Shown: positions 16,749 through 25,400 of the stretch, piece after piece
Position numbering within the stretch: position 1 is the first letter of the stretch
Layout of the letters: every line of letters begins with the position of its first letter
Source: Roseateles sp. SL47
GTDB taxonomy: Bacteria; Pseudomonadota; Gammaproteobacteria; Burkholderiales; Burkholderiaceae_C
Assembly (NCBI RefSeq): GCF_026625885.1
Contig: NZ_CP113068.1
Span: 310,001 to 374,000 of the forward strand
Direction: 5' to 3'
Length of the DNA stretch: 64,000 nucleotides
Translations under genes and position numbers: made by a program
The notes under the pieces: model-generated
Told to the model about the DNA's origin: nothing
The model's database searches: none
Seen by the model: the letters and a program-made list of their open reading frames with translations, nothing else

Positions 16749-17687
16749 ATGGTTGATTCATTCACTACCCCGTCTGCGGCCCCCGCCCAAGAGTCACGAC
16801 GCGATCCACGTCCAGCCGTCCTGCTGCTGCATGGCCTGTGCGCCAATCCGCTGGAGCTGATGCCGCTGGCCCGCACGTTGCGCACCGCCGGTTATGTGGT
16901 CGATGCCCCGGCCCTCTCAGGCTATGGTGTCTCGCCCGATCAGCGAGATCGGGGCGCTGTCACCCGTTTCGAGGACTGGCTGTCGTTGGCGGTACGCCAC
17001 TTCGACGACCTTGCTGCGCGCCATGAACGGGTGGTGGTGGGCGGGCTGTCGATGGGCTCGGTCCTTGCGCTGGCCGTGTCGCTGCGTCGGCAGGCGGCGG
17101 CCCAACTGCTGCTGTCCACCTCGCTGCATTTCGACGGATGGAACGTGTCGCCATGGCGGCGCCTGCTGCCGCTGGCCTTTGTGCCGCCGCTGCGCCAGTG
17201 GCTGAACTTCCGTGAACGCGCCCCCTACGGCATCAAGAACGAGCGTCTGCGCGCCTGGGTGGCACAGGCCATGGTGTCGGAGCACGTGTCGGCGGCGGGG
17301 GCTGACACCTTGTCTGCCGCCGCGCTCTACCAGGCCAGCCGCCTGATCCGCTTCGTGCGCGGCGGCCTGCCCATGGTGCAGGCGCCAACGCTGATCCTGC
17401 ATGCCAGCGAGGACGACGTGAGCGGCCCCCGCTCGGTGCAGGAATTGCAGAGCCGCCTGGGCACCCCGGCCGAAGAGATCGAGATCCATTGGTTCCATCA
17501 CAGCTATCACATGCTGACGCTGGACAACGAACGCAGCGCTGTGGCCAACGTGGCCCGCGATTTCCTGCTGAACCGCGTGCCCTTGGGAGCGCCCCAGGGC
17601 CACGCGGTGTCCCATCCCCCCTTTTCCAACCCAACGGCCTCGCGCCCCTTCCCCCACGAGGAGACATTCCATGAGCAACACGCTTGA
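16749..17687 (+). CDS. Alpha/beta hydrolase (carboxylesterase-like) of an ACP/ketosynthase cluster
   Basis: 312 residues. LLLHGLCANP (oxyanion region, about 25-34), the nucleophile elbow GGLSMGS with Ser101, an acidic residue at 222-223 (HASEDDVSG) and His254 (SYHMLTLD) give a complete triad. The pattern resembles the Est30/YvaK carboxylesterase group. The last 17 bp overlap the acyl carrier protein gene, which argues for translational coupling and a shared role, for example release or transfer of an acyl chain from the carrier protein. The C-terminal tail of about 35 residues is low-complexity. The actual substrate is unknown. Confidence 0.8.
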   Translation: MVDSFTTPSAAPAQESRRDPRPAVLLLHGLCANPLELMPLARTLRTAGYVVDAPALSGYGVSPDQRDRGAVTRFEDWLSLAVRHFDDLAARHERVVVGGLSMGSVLALAVSLRRQAAAQLLLSTSLHFDGWNVSPWRRLLPLAFVPPLRQWLNFRERAPYGIKNERLRAWVAQAMVSEHVSAAGADTLSAAALYQASRLIRFVRGGLPMVQAPTLILHASEDDVSGPRSVQELQSRLGTPAEEIEIHWFHHSYHMLTLDNERSAVANVARDFLLNRVPLGAPQGHAVSHPPFSNPTASRPFPHEETFHEQHA

Positions 17688-17946
17688 ATCCCTGCGCCAA
17701 CTGGCCTGCCGTGAAATCGGCCTGACCGACGCGGATCTCCACAGCAACGCCACCTTCGCCGATCTCGGCCTGGACTCGCTGATGCTGGTGGACTTCATGT
17801 TCGCCGTTGAAGACCACTATCTGATCCAGATCGACCACGACACCGCCATGAAGACACCGACCCTGGCCGGCCTGGCGGATCTGGTCGATGTGTTGCTCGC
17901 GGCCCAGCCAGAGATGCCCGCCGGCCGCACGCCTGCCGTGGCGTGA
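17671..17946 (+). CDS. Acyl carrier protein
   Basis: 91 residues, the usual ACP size. Ser36 in LGLDSLMLVDFMF is the attachment site for 4'-phosphopantetheine. The start is preceded by an ACGAGGAGA ribosome site inside the end of the hydrolase gene. It is a specialised carrier rather than the housekeeping AcpP, because the helix II sequence differs (DSLMLVDFMFAVED) and it sits between a hydrolase and a ketosynthase instead of fabG/fabF. It probably holds an acyl intermediate for a small secondary lipid or polyketide pathway. Confidence 0.9.
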   Translation: MSNTLESLRQLACREIGLTDADLHSNATFADLGLDSLMLVDFMFAVEDHYLIQIDHDTAMKTPTLAGLADLVDVLLAAQPEMPAGRTPAVA

Positions 17947-17986
17947 CCGTCGGCGCATTGAATCACCTCAGCAGGACCTCGTGGCC

Positions 17987-19215
17987 ATGAGCGGAGAAGA
18001 GATATGGATCACCGGCATCGGCGCCTGCAGTGCGCTCGGCCCGGATGCGCAGGCGCTGGCCGACGCCCTGGAGTCGGGGCGCTCCGGCGTGCGGCTGCAC
18101 GCGGGCGATCCGGCCCGGGGGTGAAGCCCTTCGCGGCGGCGTCGATCGAGGCCCCGCTGGGGCAGGAGATGCCGCCGGCCCAGCGCAATCTCTACGACCG
18201 GCACAGCCTGTTGGGCTTGCAGGCAGCCGCCGAGGCCTGGACGCAGGCCAATCTGCCGGCCACGGCCATGGCGCCGGACCGGGCGGCGGTGGCCTGGGGC
18301 ACCGGGCTCGGTGGCTCCAACTCATTGCAGCAGTCCTATACGGAAGTGCTGACGAAGGAATCCCCGCGGGTGCATCCCTACACGGTGGTGCGGGTGATGA
18401 GCAACTCGGCGGCGTCCCACCTGTCGATGCGTTATCAACTGCGGGCGGCGATGCTGACGCTGTCGAATGCCTGTGCGTCGTCGGCGCAGGCGCTGGGCGA
18501 GGCGCTGCTGCTGATGCGTCAGGGCCGGGCGGATCTGGTGCTGGCGGGTGGCTCGGAGGCGATGCTGAATCCGGGGTCGGTGGCGGCCTGGCAGGCGATG
18601 GGCGTGATGGCGCCGCCGGAGGTGGACGATCCGTCGCAGAGCTGCCGCCCGTTCGACGACCAGCGGCGTGGTCTGGTGCTGGGCGAAGGTGCGGCGGCGC
18701 TGGTGCTGGAAACAGCGTCCCACGCCCGCGCACGCGGCGCCTCGGCGCTTGCCGTGCTGGCCGGTTATGGGCATAGCGTGGACGCGGTGCATCTTTCCCG
18801 GCCGGATGCGGACGGGCAGGAGCGTGCCTTGCGCGCGGCACTGGCCGATGCGGGGCTGACCCCGGACCAGATCGGGTATGTGAATGCCCATGGCACGGCC
18901 ACCGAGGTGGGCGATGCGGTGGAAGCCGAGAGCCTGGCCCGGGTCTTTGGTCCCCGGGGGGTGCCGGTGAGCGCGACCAAGGCGCTGCATGGCCACCTCA
19001 TCGGCGCGGGCGGCGCCCTGGAACTGGTGGCCTGCGTCCAGGCCCTGCGCCGCGGGCGTCTACCGGTGAGCGCCCATGTGCGCCAGTGCCAGCTGCGCGG
19101 GATCACGGACCTGATCGAAGGTACGCCACGCGGGCTGGCACCGGATCACGCCATCGTGTCCAACTCCTTCGCCTTTGGCGGCAGCAACGTGTCGCTGGTG
19201 CTCAAGCGAGCTTGA
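17987..19215 (+). pseudogene. Beta-ketoacyl-ACP synthase, interrupted by a one-base frameshift
   Basis: The N terminus (MSGEEIWITGIGACSALGP) begins at 17987 but meets a TGA at 18122. From 18121 on, the next frame continues as a normal ketosynthase: Cys in NACASSAQALGEAL, His in VNAHGTATEVGD, the TKALHGHLIGAGG segment, and the end NSFAFGGSNVSLVL. The break is at a run of five G (18117-18121); one extra G would restore about 409 residues, the usual FabF length. It may be a real mutation, a sequencing error in the G run, or a -1 slip at GGG before the stop. With the neighbouring ACP and hydrolase it would carry out decarboxylative chain extension. Confidence 0.85.
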
Positions 19216-19216
19216 C

Positions 19217-19396
19217 GTCCTCCCCACGCGAACCTTTGACCGCTGGCTGAGCCGTCTTCGAGACTTGCGGGCCATACGGTCCATCAACGCACGGATCGAC
19301 CGTCTCGTCGATTCCTACGAGAAGGGTGACGCGAAGGCCGTCGGGCACAGTGTGCGAGAACTCCGGATTCGGGCAACTGTGCGCGCGTCCCATGGC
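19217..19396 (+). pseudogene. RelE/HigB-type toxin remnant
   Basis: In frame from 19217 the sequence reads VLPTRTFDRWLSRLRDL, then INARIDRL, KAVGHSVRELRI. This is the recognisable front and middle of the RelE/HigB addiction-module killer family. There is no start codon of its own: it begins right after the ketosynthase stop. The C-terminal catalytic strand (normally GPGYRVYF) is replaced by unrelated residues. No antitoxin gene follows. It is a decayed fossil, about 60 codons long. Confidence 0.6.
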
Positions 19397-19409
19397 CTCC
19401 TGACCGGCC

Positions 19410-20030
19410 TCACTTCAGCTCAAACCGCTCCAGCAGCGTCGCCAGCTCTGCGGCGGAGCGCAGGCCGAGTTTGGTGAATGCGCGGGCCCGGTGGACTTCC
19501 ACCGTCCGGATGGCAATGCCGAGTTCATCGGCCACCTGCTTGTTCAGCTTGCCAGCCGCCACCCGCAGCGCCACCTCGCGCTCACGATCTGTGAGGCTGG
19601 CCAGGCGCCCAGCCGCATCCGCATGGGCCACCGCTTCCCGGTGCCGGTGCGTGTCCAGCGCCAAGGCGCGCTGGACCTTGTTCACCAGGGCCTGATCGTT
19701 GAACGGCTTCTCAACAAAGTCGATGGCGCCCTTCTGCATCGCATCCACGGCCATCGGGATGTCGCCATGCCCACTCAGGAAGATCACCGGAAGCTTGACG
19801 CCCCGGCGCATCAACTCGTCCTGCACCTGCAGCCCCGACAGCGGCTCCATGCGCACATCCAGCACGATGCATCCCATCGGGTCCGGCATGGCATCCAGCG
19901 CGGCCAGCAGCTCCGGGCCGCTGGCGTGGGCGGACACCTTCAGTCCGTGCGACCGCATCAGGAACGCCAGCGCGTCCCGCACCGCGGCCTCGTCATCGAC
20001 CAGATGCACCGTCGAAGAAAGATCGGTCAT
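19410..20030 (-). CDS. dctR: FixJ/LuxR-type response regulator, DctR-like
   Basis: 206 residues. Receiver domain at 1-120 with the acidic pair DDE (11-13), the phosphorylated Asp in CIVLDVRM (about 58), Ser/Gly in FLSGHGD and Lys in VEKPF. The LuxR-type helix-turn-helix at about 145-200 reads LTDREREVALRVAAGKLNKQVADELGIAIRTVE (in part). It overlaps the sensor gene by 4 bp and lies beside the divergent TRAP transporter dctPQM, the same layout as dctSR-dctPQM in Rhodobacter, where DctR activates C4-dicarboxylate uptake. The ligand is inferred from that context. Confidence 0.88.
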   Translation of the reverse strand: MTDLSSTVHLVDDEAAVRDALAFLMRSHGLKVSAHASGPELLAALDAMPDPMGCIVLDVRMEPLSGLQVQDELMRRGVKLPVIFLSGHGDIPMAVDAMQKGAIDFVEKPFNDQALVNKVQRALALDTHRHREAVAHADAAGRLASLTDREREVALRVAAGKLNKQVADELGIAIRTVEVHRARAFTKLGLRSAAELATLLERFELK

Positions 20031-21991
20031 GGTGTGTTCTCCTGTCCTGCCGCAGGGGTATCCGCCACCGCCTGGGTTTGTACATCCGCCAGGGGCAGGG
20101 TAAAGCTCAAACGCGCGCCGCCCAGCGGCCCCGTCCCGGCTTCCATGCCGCCATGGTGCGCTTCAATCACCGAGCGGCAGATCGCCAGCCCCATGCCCAT
20201 GCCCTCCGGCTTGGTGGAATAAAACGCCGTCGTCAGCTGCTCGATGCCGCGCCCCTGCAGACCCGGCCCGTTGTCGTCCACATCCACCCGCATGAAGCGC
20301 TGGCCGACCAGGGCCGCGCTGATGCGGATGTGCGGGCGCGGTGCCGGCTGCTGGCGCCCCTGCAACTCATCGGCCGCATTGCGGATCAGGTTGATGAGCA
20401 CCTGCTCGATCAGCACCGCATCCGCATTCACCGGCGGCAGCTCGGGCGGCAGAGCCTGCTCCACCCGCAGCCCGCGCAGGTCACGCTTGAGCAGCACCAG
20501 CACCCGCGCCACGATGTCCGCCACGGCGCACACCTCCGGCTGGGGCGCACGCCGCGTCAGGAAGGCCCGGATCCGCTGCACGATGCGCCCTGCCTCGGCG
20601 GCCTGCTCCCCCAGCCGGCGCAAGGCCTCCATCACCATGTCGTCCGGCGGGCCGCTGCGCTCCAGGATGCGCAGCGCCCCCGCGTTGTAGCCGGCGATCG
20701 CCGCCAGCGGCTGGTTGAGCTGGTGGGCCAGGGCCGACGCCACCTCGCCCAGTGTGCTGAGCCGCGCCTGATGCGCCAGGGCTTCGGTCTGGCGGCGCTC
20801 CCGCTCCTCGGCCATCTTGCGGGCGCTGATGTCCACGATGGACCCCATCCAGCCGATCTGCCGACCGGCCGCATCCACCAACGGCGCTTCAAAAATCATC
20901 ACTTCAATGATTCGGCCATCACTGCGCAGCCAGCGCGCTTCGTAACCTTCACGCGGCGCGCCCCCCGCCATGTTGCGGCGGTGGCGGCGCAGGCTGTCTT
21001 CCATATCGTCCGGCAACCAGTACGGCATGGGCGGCAGGCTGCCCAACAGTTCCTCGGGCGAATAGCCCACCAGATCGCAGAAGGCCCGGTTCACATGGGT
21101 CACACGGCCTTCCAGATCCCGTCCCCGCAGGCCCACCGTCAGCGAGTCCTCCACCGCACGGCGCCACGCCGCTTCGGTCCGCGCTTCGCCTTCCGCCCGA
21201 CGCACCTCCTGCATCTGCCGCCGCAGCATGGCACTGGCCAGGGCAGACAGCACGATGAACACCGCCATCAATGCCGCCGCCAGCGTGGTCCACCAGGGCA
21301 CGTGGCGATCGCGGGTGTTGAGTTCCAGCCAGGTCTCGCGCATGGCCGGATCCATGCTGATGCGATAACTCTGCGTGCCCACCGGCACCTCTTCGTTGCC
21401 CGTCTGGGCCAGACGTTGCCCCAGCGCATCCACCAGCCGGACATCGTATTTCTGGGCCAGCCACCAGGGCAGCGTCTGACGCAACAGCACGTTCGGCGCA
21501 AAACGCACGATGAGCCGACCGCCCCCGGGACGATCCGCGCTCCAGTGGGCGGTCACCCCTCCATCGTCCAGGCTCACGCCAGTCCGCTCACGCGGCGGGG
21601 TCGGTTGCGGGGTCACTTGCGGGGTGAAATGCGGCACATGGGCCACCACCCGGTTGTTGGCATCCAGCACCGTCACGCCCACCCACAGCCGGCGCAGCCC
21701 TTCCGCCACCGCCGGATGATTGAGCAGCGAGGAATCATCCACCGCCCGCGGCAGTTGCAGGGCCAGCCGGTCCACCACCGCATGCTCGGCATTGAGCCAG
21801 TCGCTGATGCGGGCTTCCAGGGTGAGTGTGTCCGCAATCAGGGTCAGCCGTTCTTCCTCCAGATCACGTGCATCGCTGTGGCGCAGCCAGCCGGCCACCG
21901 AGGCCGCAAAGGCCAGCGCCAGCAGCAGCGGCAGGGCCCAGCTGACTCGCCGCACCGCTTCGAAACCGGGAAAGAACAGTCGCATGCCCAA
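20027..21991 (-). CDS. dctS: Membrane sensor histidine kinase, DctS-like
   Basis: 654 residues. Two membrane helices (about 18-36 and 237-258) enclose a periplasmic sensor domain of about 200 residues. A PAS/PAC unit follows (about 280-400, ending WMGSIVDISARKMAEE), then a HisKA-type dimerisation region with the phosphoacceptor in ALAHQLNQPLAAIAGY and an HATPase domain (LINLIRNAADEL, VDVDDNGPGL, GMGMGLAICRS). Pro after the Asn of the H box is typical of FixL/DctS-type kinases. It overlaps dctR by ATGA. It probably senses an extracellular carboxylic acid and controls the divergent dctPQM genes. Confidence 0.88.
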   Translation of the reverse strand: MGMRLFFPGFEAVRRVSWALPLLLALAFAASVAGWLRHSDARDLEEERLTLIADTLTLEARISDWLNAEHAVVDRLALQLPRAVDDSSLLNHPAVAEGLRRLWVGVTVLDANNRVVAHVPHFTPQVTPQPTPPRERTGVSLDDGGVTAHWSADRPGGGRLIVRFAPNVLLRQTLPWWLAQKYDVRLVDALGQRLAQTGNEEVPVGTQSYRISMDPAMRETWLELNTRDRHVPWWTTLAAALMAVFIVLSALASAMLRRQMQEVRRAEGEARTEAAWRRAVEDSLTVGLRGRDLEGRVTHVNRAFCDLVGYSPEELLGSLPPMPYWLPDDMEDSLRRHRRNMAGGAPREGYEARWLRSDGRIIEVMIFEAPLVDAAGRQIGWMGSIVDISARKMAEERERRQTEALAHQARLSTLGEVASALAHQLNQPLAAIAGYNAGALRILERSGPPDDMVMEALRRLGEQAAEAGRIVQRIRAFLTRRAPQPEVCAVADIVARVLVLLKRDLRGLRVEQALPPELPPVNADAVLIEQVLINLIRNAADELQGRQQPAPRPHIRISAALVGQRFMRVDVDDNGPGLQGRGIEQLTTAFYSTKPEGMGMGLAICRSVIEAHHGGMEAGTGPLGGARLSFTLPLADVQTQAVADTPAAGQENTP

Positions 21992-22180
21992 AGTCTAGGT
22001 CCCCGCGCGCCGCCGCATGGGCGATTGGTACGCCGAAAGCCGGGCCGATGTGGAAGTCCACAACTGGGCGGCGGCGGCACAGATTTTCACAATCCGCCGC
22101 TGGCAGGGGGAGCCTGGACGCTCCGCGCTCGCGCTCCCGCCCCTGACACCACAACATCAGAAGTCCACCAGGAGACAGAC

Positions 22181-23200
22181 ATGTCCGTTGCCCTTCCCCG
22201 CCGCCTGTTGCTGTCCGCCGCTGTTGCGGTGGCCGGCCTGTCCATCGGTCTGAGCGCCTTCGCCCAGGCCCCCATCGTCATCAAGCTCAGCCACGTGGTG
22301 GCCCCCGACACGCCCAAGGGCAAGGGCGCGCAGCGCTTCAAGGAGCTGGTGGAAGAACGCAGCAAGGGCCGCCTGAAGGTGGAGGTCTACCCCAACAGCC
22401 AGCTCTACAAGGACAAGGAAGAACTGGAAGCGCTGCAGCTCGGTTCGGTGCAGATGCTGGCCCCGTCCCTGGCCAAGTTCGGCCCGCTGGGTGTGAAGGA
22501 ATTCGAAGTCTTTGACCTGCCGTTCCTGTTCAAGGACGACGCCTCTTTCCGCAACACCACCCAGACCCTGGGCATGGAGCTGTTCAAGAAGCTGGAGCCT
22601 AAGGGCATCAAGGGCCTGGCCTTCTGGGACAACGGCTTCCACATCATGAGCGCCAACAAGCCGCTGCACCATGTGGCGGACTTCAAGGGCCTGAAGATGC
22701 GCATCCAGAGCTCCAAGGTGCTGGACGCCCAGATGCGCGCACTGGGCGCCATCCCGCAGGTGATGGCCTTCTCGGAGCTGTATCAGGCGCTGCAATCCGG
22801 CGTGGTGGATGGCACGGAAGGCGTGCCGTCCAACTTCTACACCCAGAAGACCTACGAAGTGCAGAAGCACACCACGCTCAGCAACCATGGCCATCTGGCT
22901 TATGCGCTGATCATCAACAAGAAGTTCTATGACGGCCTGCCGGCCGATCTGCGTGCGGTGGTGGACAGCAGCGTCAAGGACGCCACCGTCTACGCCAACG
23001 CCATCGCCGCCACCGAAAACCAGCAGGCCCTGGAGAAGATCCGGGCCAGCGGCAAGACCACCATCTACACGCTGACCCCGGCGGAAGTGAACGAGTGGAA
23101 GCTGGCCCTGATGTCCGTGCACAAGGACATGGAAGGCCGCGTGGGCAAGGGCACCATCGAAGCCGCCTACAAGGCTGCCGGCTTCGTGAAGCCCCAATAA
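22181..23200 (+). CDS. dctP: TRAP transporter substrate-binding protein DctP
   Basis: 339 residues with a Sec signal peptide cut after about residue 28 (GLSAFAQA). The mature protein starts PIVIKLSHVVAPDTPKGKGA, the standard DctP opening, and holds the Arg of MRIQSSKVLDAQMRALGA (the residue that binds the substrate carboxylate in this family) and FSELYQALQSGVVDGTEG. The ATG has AGGAGA seven bases upstream. It captures a C4-dicarboxylate or similar organic acid in the periplasm and passes it to DctQM. The gene is divergent from dctS and first of the transporter operon. Confidence 0.93.
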   Translation: MSVALPRRLLLSAAVAVAGLSIGLSAFAQAPIVIKLSHVVAPDTPKGKGAQRFKELVEERSKGRLKVEVYPNSQLYKDKEELEALQLGSVQMLAPSLAKFGPLGVKEFEVFDLPFLFKDDASFRNTTQTLGMELFKKLEPKGIKGLAFWDNGFHIMSANKPLHHVADFKGLKMRIQSSKVLDAQMRALGAIPQVMAFSELYQALQSGVVDGTEGVPSNFYTQKTYEVQKHTTLSNHGHLAYALIINKKFYDGLPADLRAVVDSSVKDATVYANAIAATENQQALEKIRASGKTTIYTLTPAEVNEWKLALMSVHKDMEGRVGKGTIEAAYKAAGFVKPQ

Positions 23201-23239
23201 CCGCCACTCACACATGAACGCCGGCGCGGGGGACACCGT

Positions 23240-23872
23240 ATGAAATGGCTGGATCGATTGGAGGAGGGGCTGATCAGTCTCCTCATGGGCGCGGCGACGC
23301 TGGTGATTGCGATGGCGGTGCTGCACCGCTTCCTCGCAGGCGTGCCGGTGCTGCAGGACTGGGCGATCCGTATCGACGTGAGCTGGGCGCAGGAACTGTG
23401 CATCTACATGTTTGTGTGGATGGCCAAGTTCGGCGCGGCTTACGGCGTGCGGGCCGGCACCCACGTGGGTGTGGATGTGGTGGTGCGCAAGCTCAAGCCG
23501 GCACATGCCAAATACCTGGTGATCTTCAGCCTGCTGGCGGGTGCGGTCTTCACCGCCACCATCGGCACGCTGGGCGCCACCTTCGTGTGGGAAAACGGCG
23601 CTCACTACGCCTTCCTGCACGCCTTCGGCATGGACACCGGAGAGATCCCGGAAGGGCCGACTTCCCCGGACATGGAGATCCCCACCTGGATCGCCTATGC
23701 CTGCGTGCCGGTGGGCAGCTACCTGATGTGCTTCCGTTTCCTGCAGGTGTGCTGGCACTTCATCCGCACCGGTGACGTGCCGCATGCCGACCACGGCCAT
23801 GTGGAAGGCGTCGAAGACACCCCCTCGCCGGCGAAGCCGAATGCCCTGGCCCAGGAGGAGCTCAGCCAATGA
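23240..23872 (+). CDS. dctQ: TRAP transporter small membrane subunit DctQ
   Basis: 210 residues with four hydrophobic helices (about 10-30, 50-70, 92-115 and 150-172) and the family motif WAQELCIYMFVWMAKFGAA. The C-terminal tail of about 30 residues is soluble and acidic. It lies 39 bp after dctP and overlaps dctM by 4 bp, which fits a DctPQM complex made from one transcript. Confidence 0.92.
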   Translation: MKWLDRLEEGLISLLMGAATLVIAMAVLHRFLAGVPVLQDWAIRIDVSWAQELCIYMFVWMAKFGAAYGVRAGTHVGVDVVVRKLKPAHAKYLVIFSLLAGAVFTATIGTLGATFVWENGAHYAFLHAFGMDTGEIPEGPTSPDMEIPTWIAYACVPVGSYLMCFRFLQVCWHFIRTGDVPHADHGHVEGVEDTPSPAKPNALAQEELSQ

Positions 23873-25197
23873 ACACCCTCATCATCTTCTCGCTGCTGGT
23901 GTTGCTGATGCTCACCGGCATGCCGATCTCGATCTCGCTGGGCCTGACGGTCCTGACCTATCTCTTCACGATGACCCAGGTGCCGATTGAATCGGTGGCC
24001 CTGAAGCTGTTCACCGGCATCGAGAAGTTCGAGATCATGGCGGTGCCCTTCTTCATCCTGGCGGGCAACTTCCTCACCCATGGCGGGGTGGCCCGAAGGA
24101 TCATCCATTTCGCCACGACCATGATCGGGCATTGGTATGGGGGCCTGGGCCTGGCCGGTGTGCTGGCCTGCGCGATGTTCGCGGCCATTTCCGGTTCGTC
24201 GGTGGCCACGGTGGTGGCGGTCGGTTCCATCATCCTGCCAGCCATGACCAAGCAGGGATATCCCAAGCAATTCGGGGCCGGGGTGGTGACCACCTCGGGA
24301 GCCTTGGGCATTCTGTTCCCGCCGTCGATCAACCTGGTGATGTTCTCCATCGCCACCGCCGGCATGTCGGCCACCGGGCCGAATGGCGAGACGGTGGGCA
24401 CCGCGTCGGTGGGCCAGCTGTTCATGGCGGGTGTGGTGCCGGGCCTGGTGCTGTCGCTGCTGCTGGGCGTGACCACCTGGTATCGCGCCAAGAAGTTCGA
24501 CTACCCGCGCATGGCCCGCGCCAGCTGGGGCGAGCGCTTCAAGGCCTTCCGTGAGAGCTTCTGGGGCCTGATGCTGATCGTGGTGGTGATCGGCGGCATT
24601 TACAGCGGCAAGTTCACCCCGACCGAAGCGGCGGCGGTGGCGGCGGTGTATGCCTTCATCATCTCGGTCTTCGTCTACAAGGACATGGGGCTGAAGGATG
24701 TGCCCAAGGTGCTGCTGAAGGCGGCAGCCATGAGCTCCATGCTGCTCTACATCATCACCAATGCGGTGCTGTTCAGCTTCCTGATGGCCTCGGAACAGAT
24801 CCCTCAGACGATGGCGGCCTGGATGTCGGCCCAGGGCTTTGGCCTGGTGGTGTTCCTGCTGCTGGTCAATCTGATCCTGCTGGGGGCCGGCAACTTCATG
24901 GACCCGGCGGCCATCGTGCTGATCATGGCGCCCATCCTGTTCCCGGTGGCGGCCAAGCTGGGCGTGGACCCGGTGCACCTGGGCATCCTGATGGCGGTGA
25001 ACATGGAGGTGGGCCTGTGCCACCCGCCGGTCGGCCTCAACCTGTATGTGGCGTCCGGCATCACCAAGATGGGGATCACCGAGCTGACCGTGGCGGTCTG
25101 GCCCTGGCTGCTGACCATGCTGGGCTTCCTGCTGGTGGTGACCTACTGGCCGGGCCTGTCCCTGGCATTGCCGAGGCTGCTGGGGTTGGTGACCTGA
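23869..25197 (+). CDS. dctM: TRAP transporter large permease DctM
   Basis: 442 residues, the usual DctM length, with about 12 hydrophobic helices. Typical segments include SGSSVATVVAVGSIILPAM, GALGILFPPSINLVMF and the conserved NLILLGAGNFMDPAAIVLI. It is the sodium-coupled channel part of the transporter in the inner membrane. Its ATG overlaps the dctQ stop (ATGA). A rho-independent terminator follows 23 bp downstream. Confidence 0.94.
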   Translation: MNTLIIFSLLVLLMLTGMPISISLGLTVLTYLFTMTQVPIESVALKLFTGIEKFEIMAVPFFILAGNFLTHGGVARRIIHFATTMIGHWYGGLGLAGVLACAMFAAISGSSVATVVAVGSIILPAMTKQGYPKQFGAGVVTTSGALGILFPPSINLVMFSIATAGMSATGPNGETVGTASVGQLFMAGVVPGLVLSLLLGVTTWYRAKKFDYPRMARASWGERFKAFRESFWGLMLIVVVIGGIYSGKFTPTEAAAVAAVYAFIISVFVYKDMGLKDVPKVLLKAAAMSSMLLYIITNAVLFSFLMASEQIPQTMAAWMSAQGFGLVVFLLLVNLILLGAGNFMDPAAIVLIMAPILFPVAAKLGVDPVHLGILMAVNMEVGLCHPPVGLNLYVASGITKMGITELTVAVWPWLLTMLGFLLVVTYWPGLSLALPRLLGLVT

Positions 25198-25220
25198 GAC
25201 CCCGCCGCTTCGCTTCCCGA

Positions 25221-25243
25221 GGGCCGCTGATGCGGCCCTTTTT
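25221..25243 (+). terminator. Rho-independent terminator of dctPQM
   Basis: GGGCCGC, a TGAT loop, GCGGCCC and then five T. The stem is perfect at 7 bp and starts 23 bp after the dctM stop. Confidence 0.92.
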
Positions 25244-25283
25244 CATGCCCTTTTCATGAGCTTTTTCATGCTTTTTTTCATTC
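25239..25283. repeat. Four degenerate T4-7CAT repeats after the terminator
   Basis: The motif T-run followed by CAT(G) occurs four times in 45 bp directly behind the dctM terminator. It may be a slippage product of the terminator T tract. No further T-run hairpin was seen. Confidence 0.55.
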
Positions 25284-25400
25284 CCCTCTCAGGGGCTTCC
25301 CCCAAACCTGGGACATTCCCCTAGGCCGGCGCGGGGGGACTTCAGCGCGCCTTCAGCCAGCGGGTTCACGCTGAGTGCACAACACTTGGCGGGAGGCCGT

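Noticed and set aside
18004-18120. Start of the ketosynthase at 18004 in its own frame
   Set aside because: Its first 39 residues (Arg/Ala/Gly-rich) do not resemble the family, while the other frame gives the normal N terminus.
21992-22180. Sigma-54 promoter for dctPQM
   Set aside because: No TGGCAC-N5-TTGC element was found; DctR here is of the FixJ type, which does not need sigma-54.
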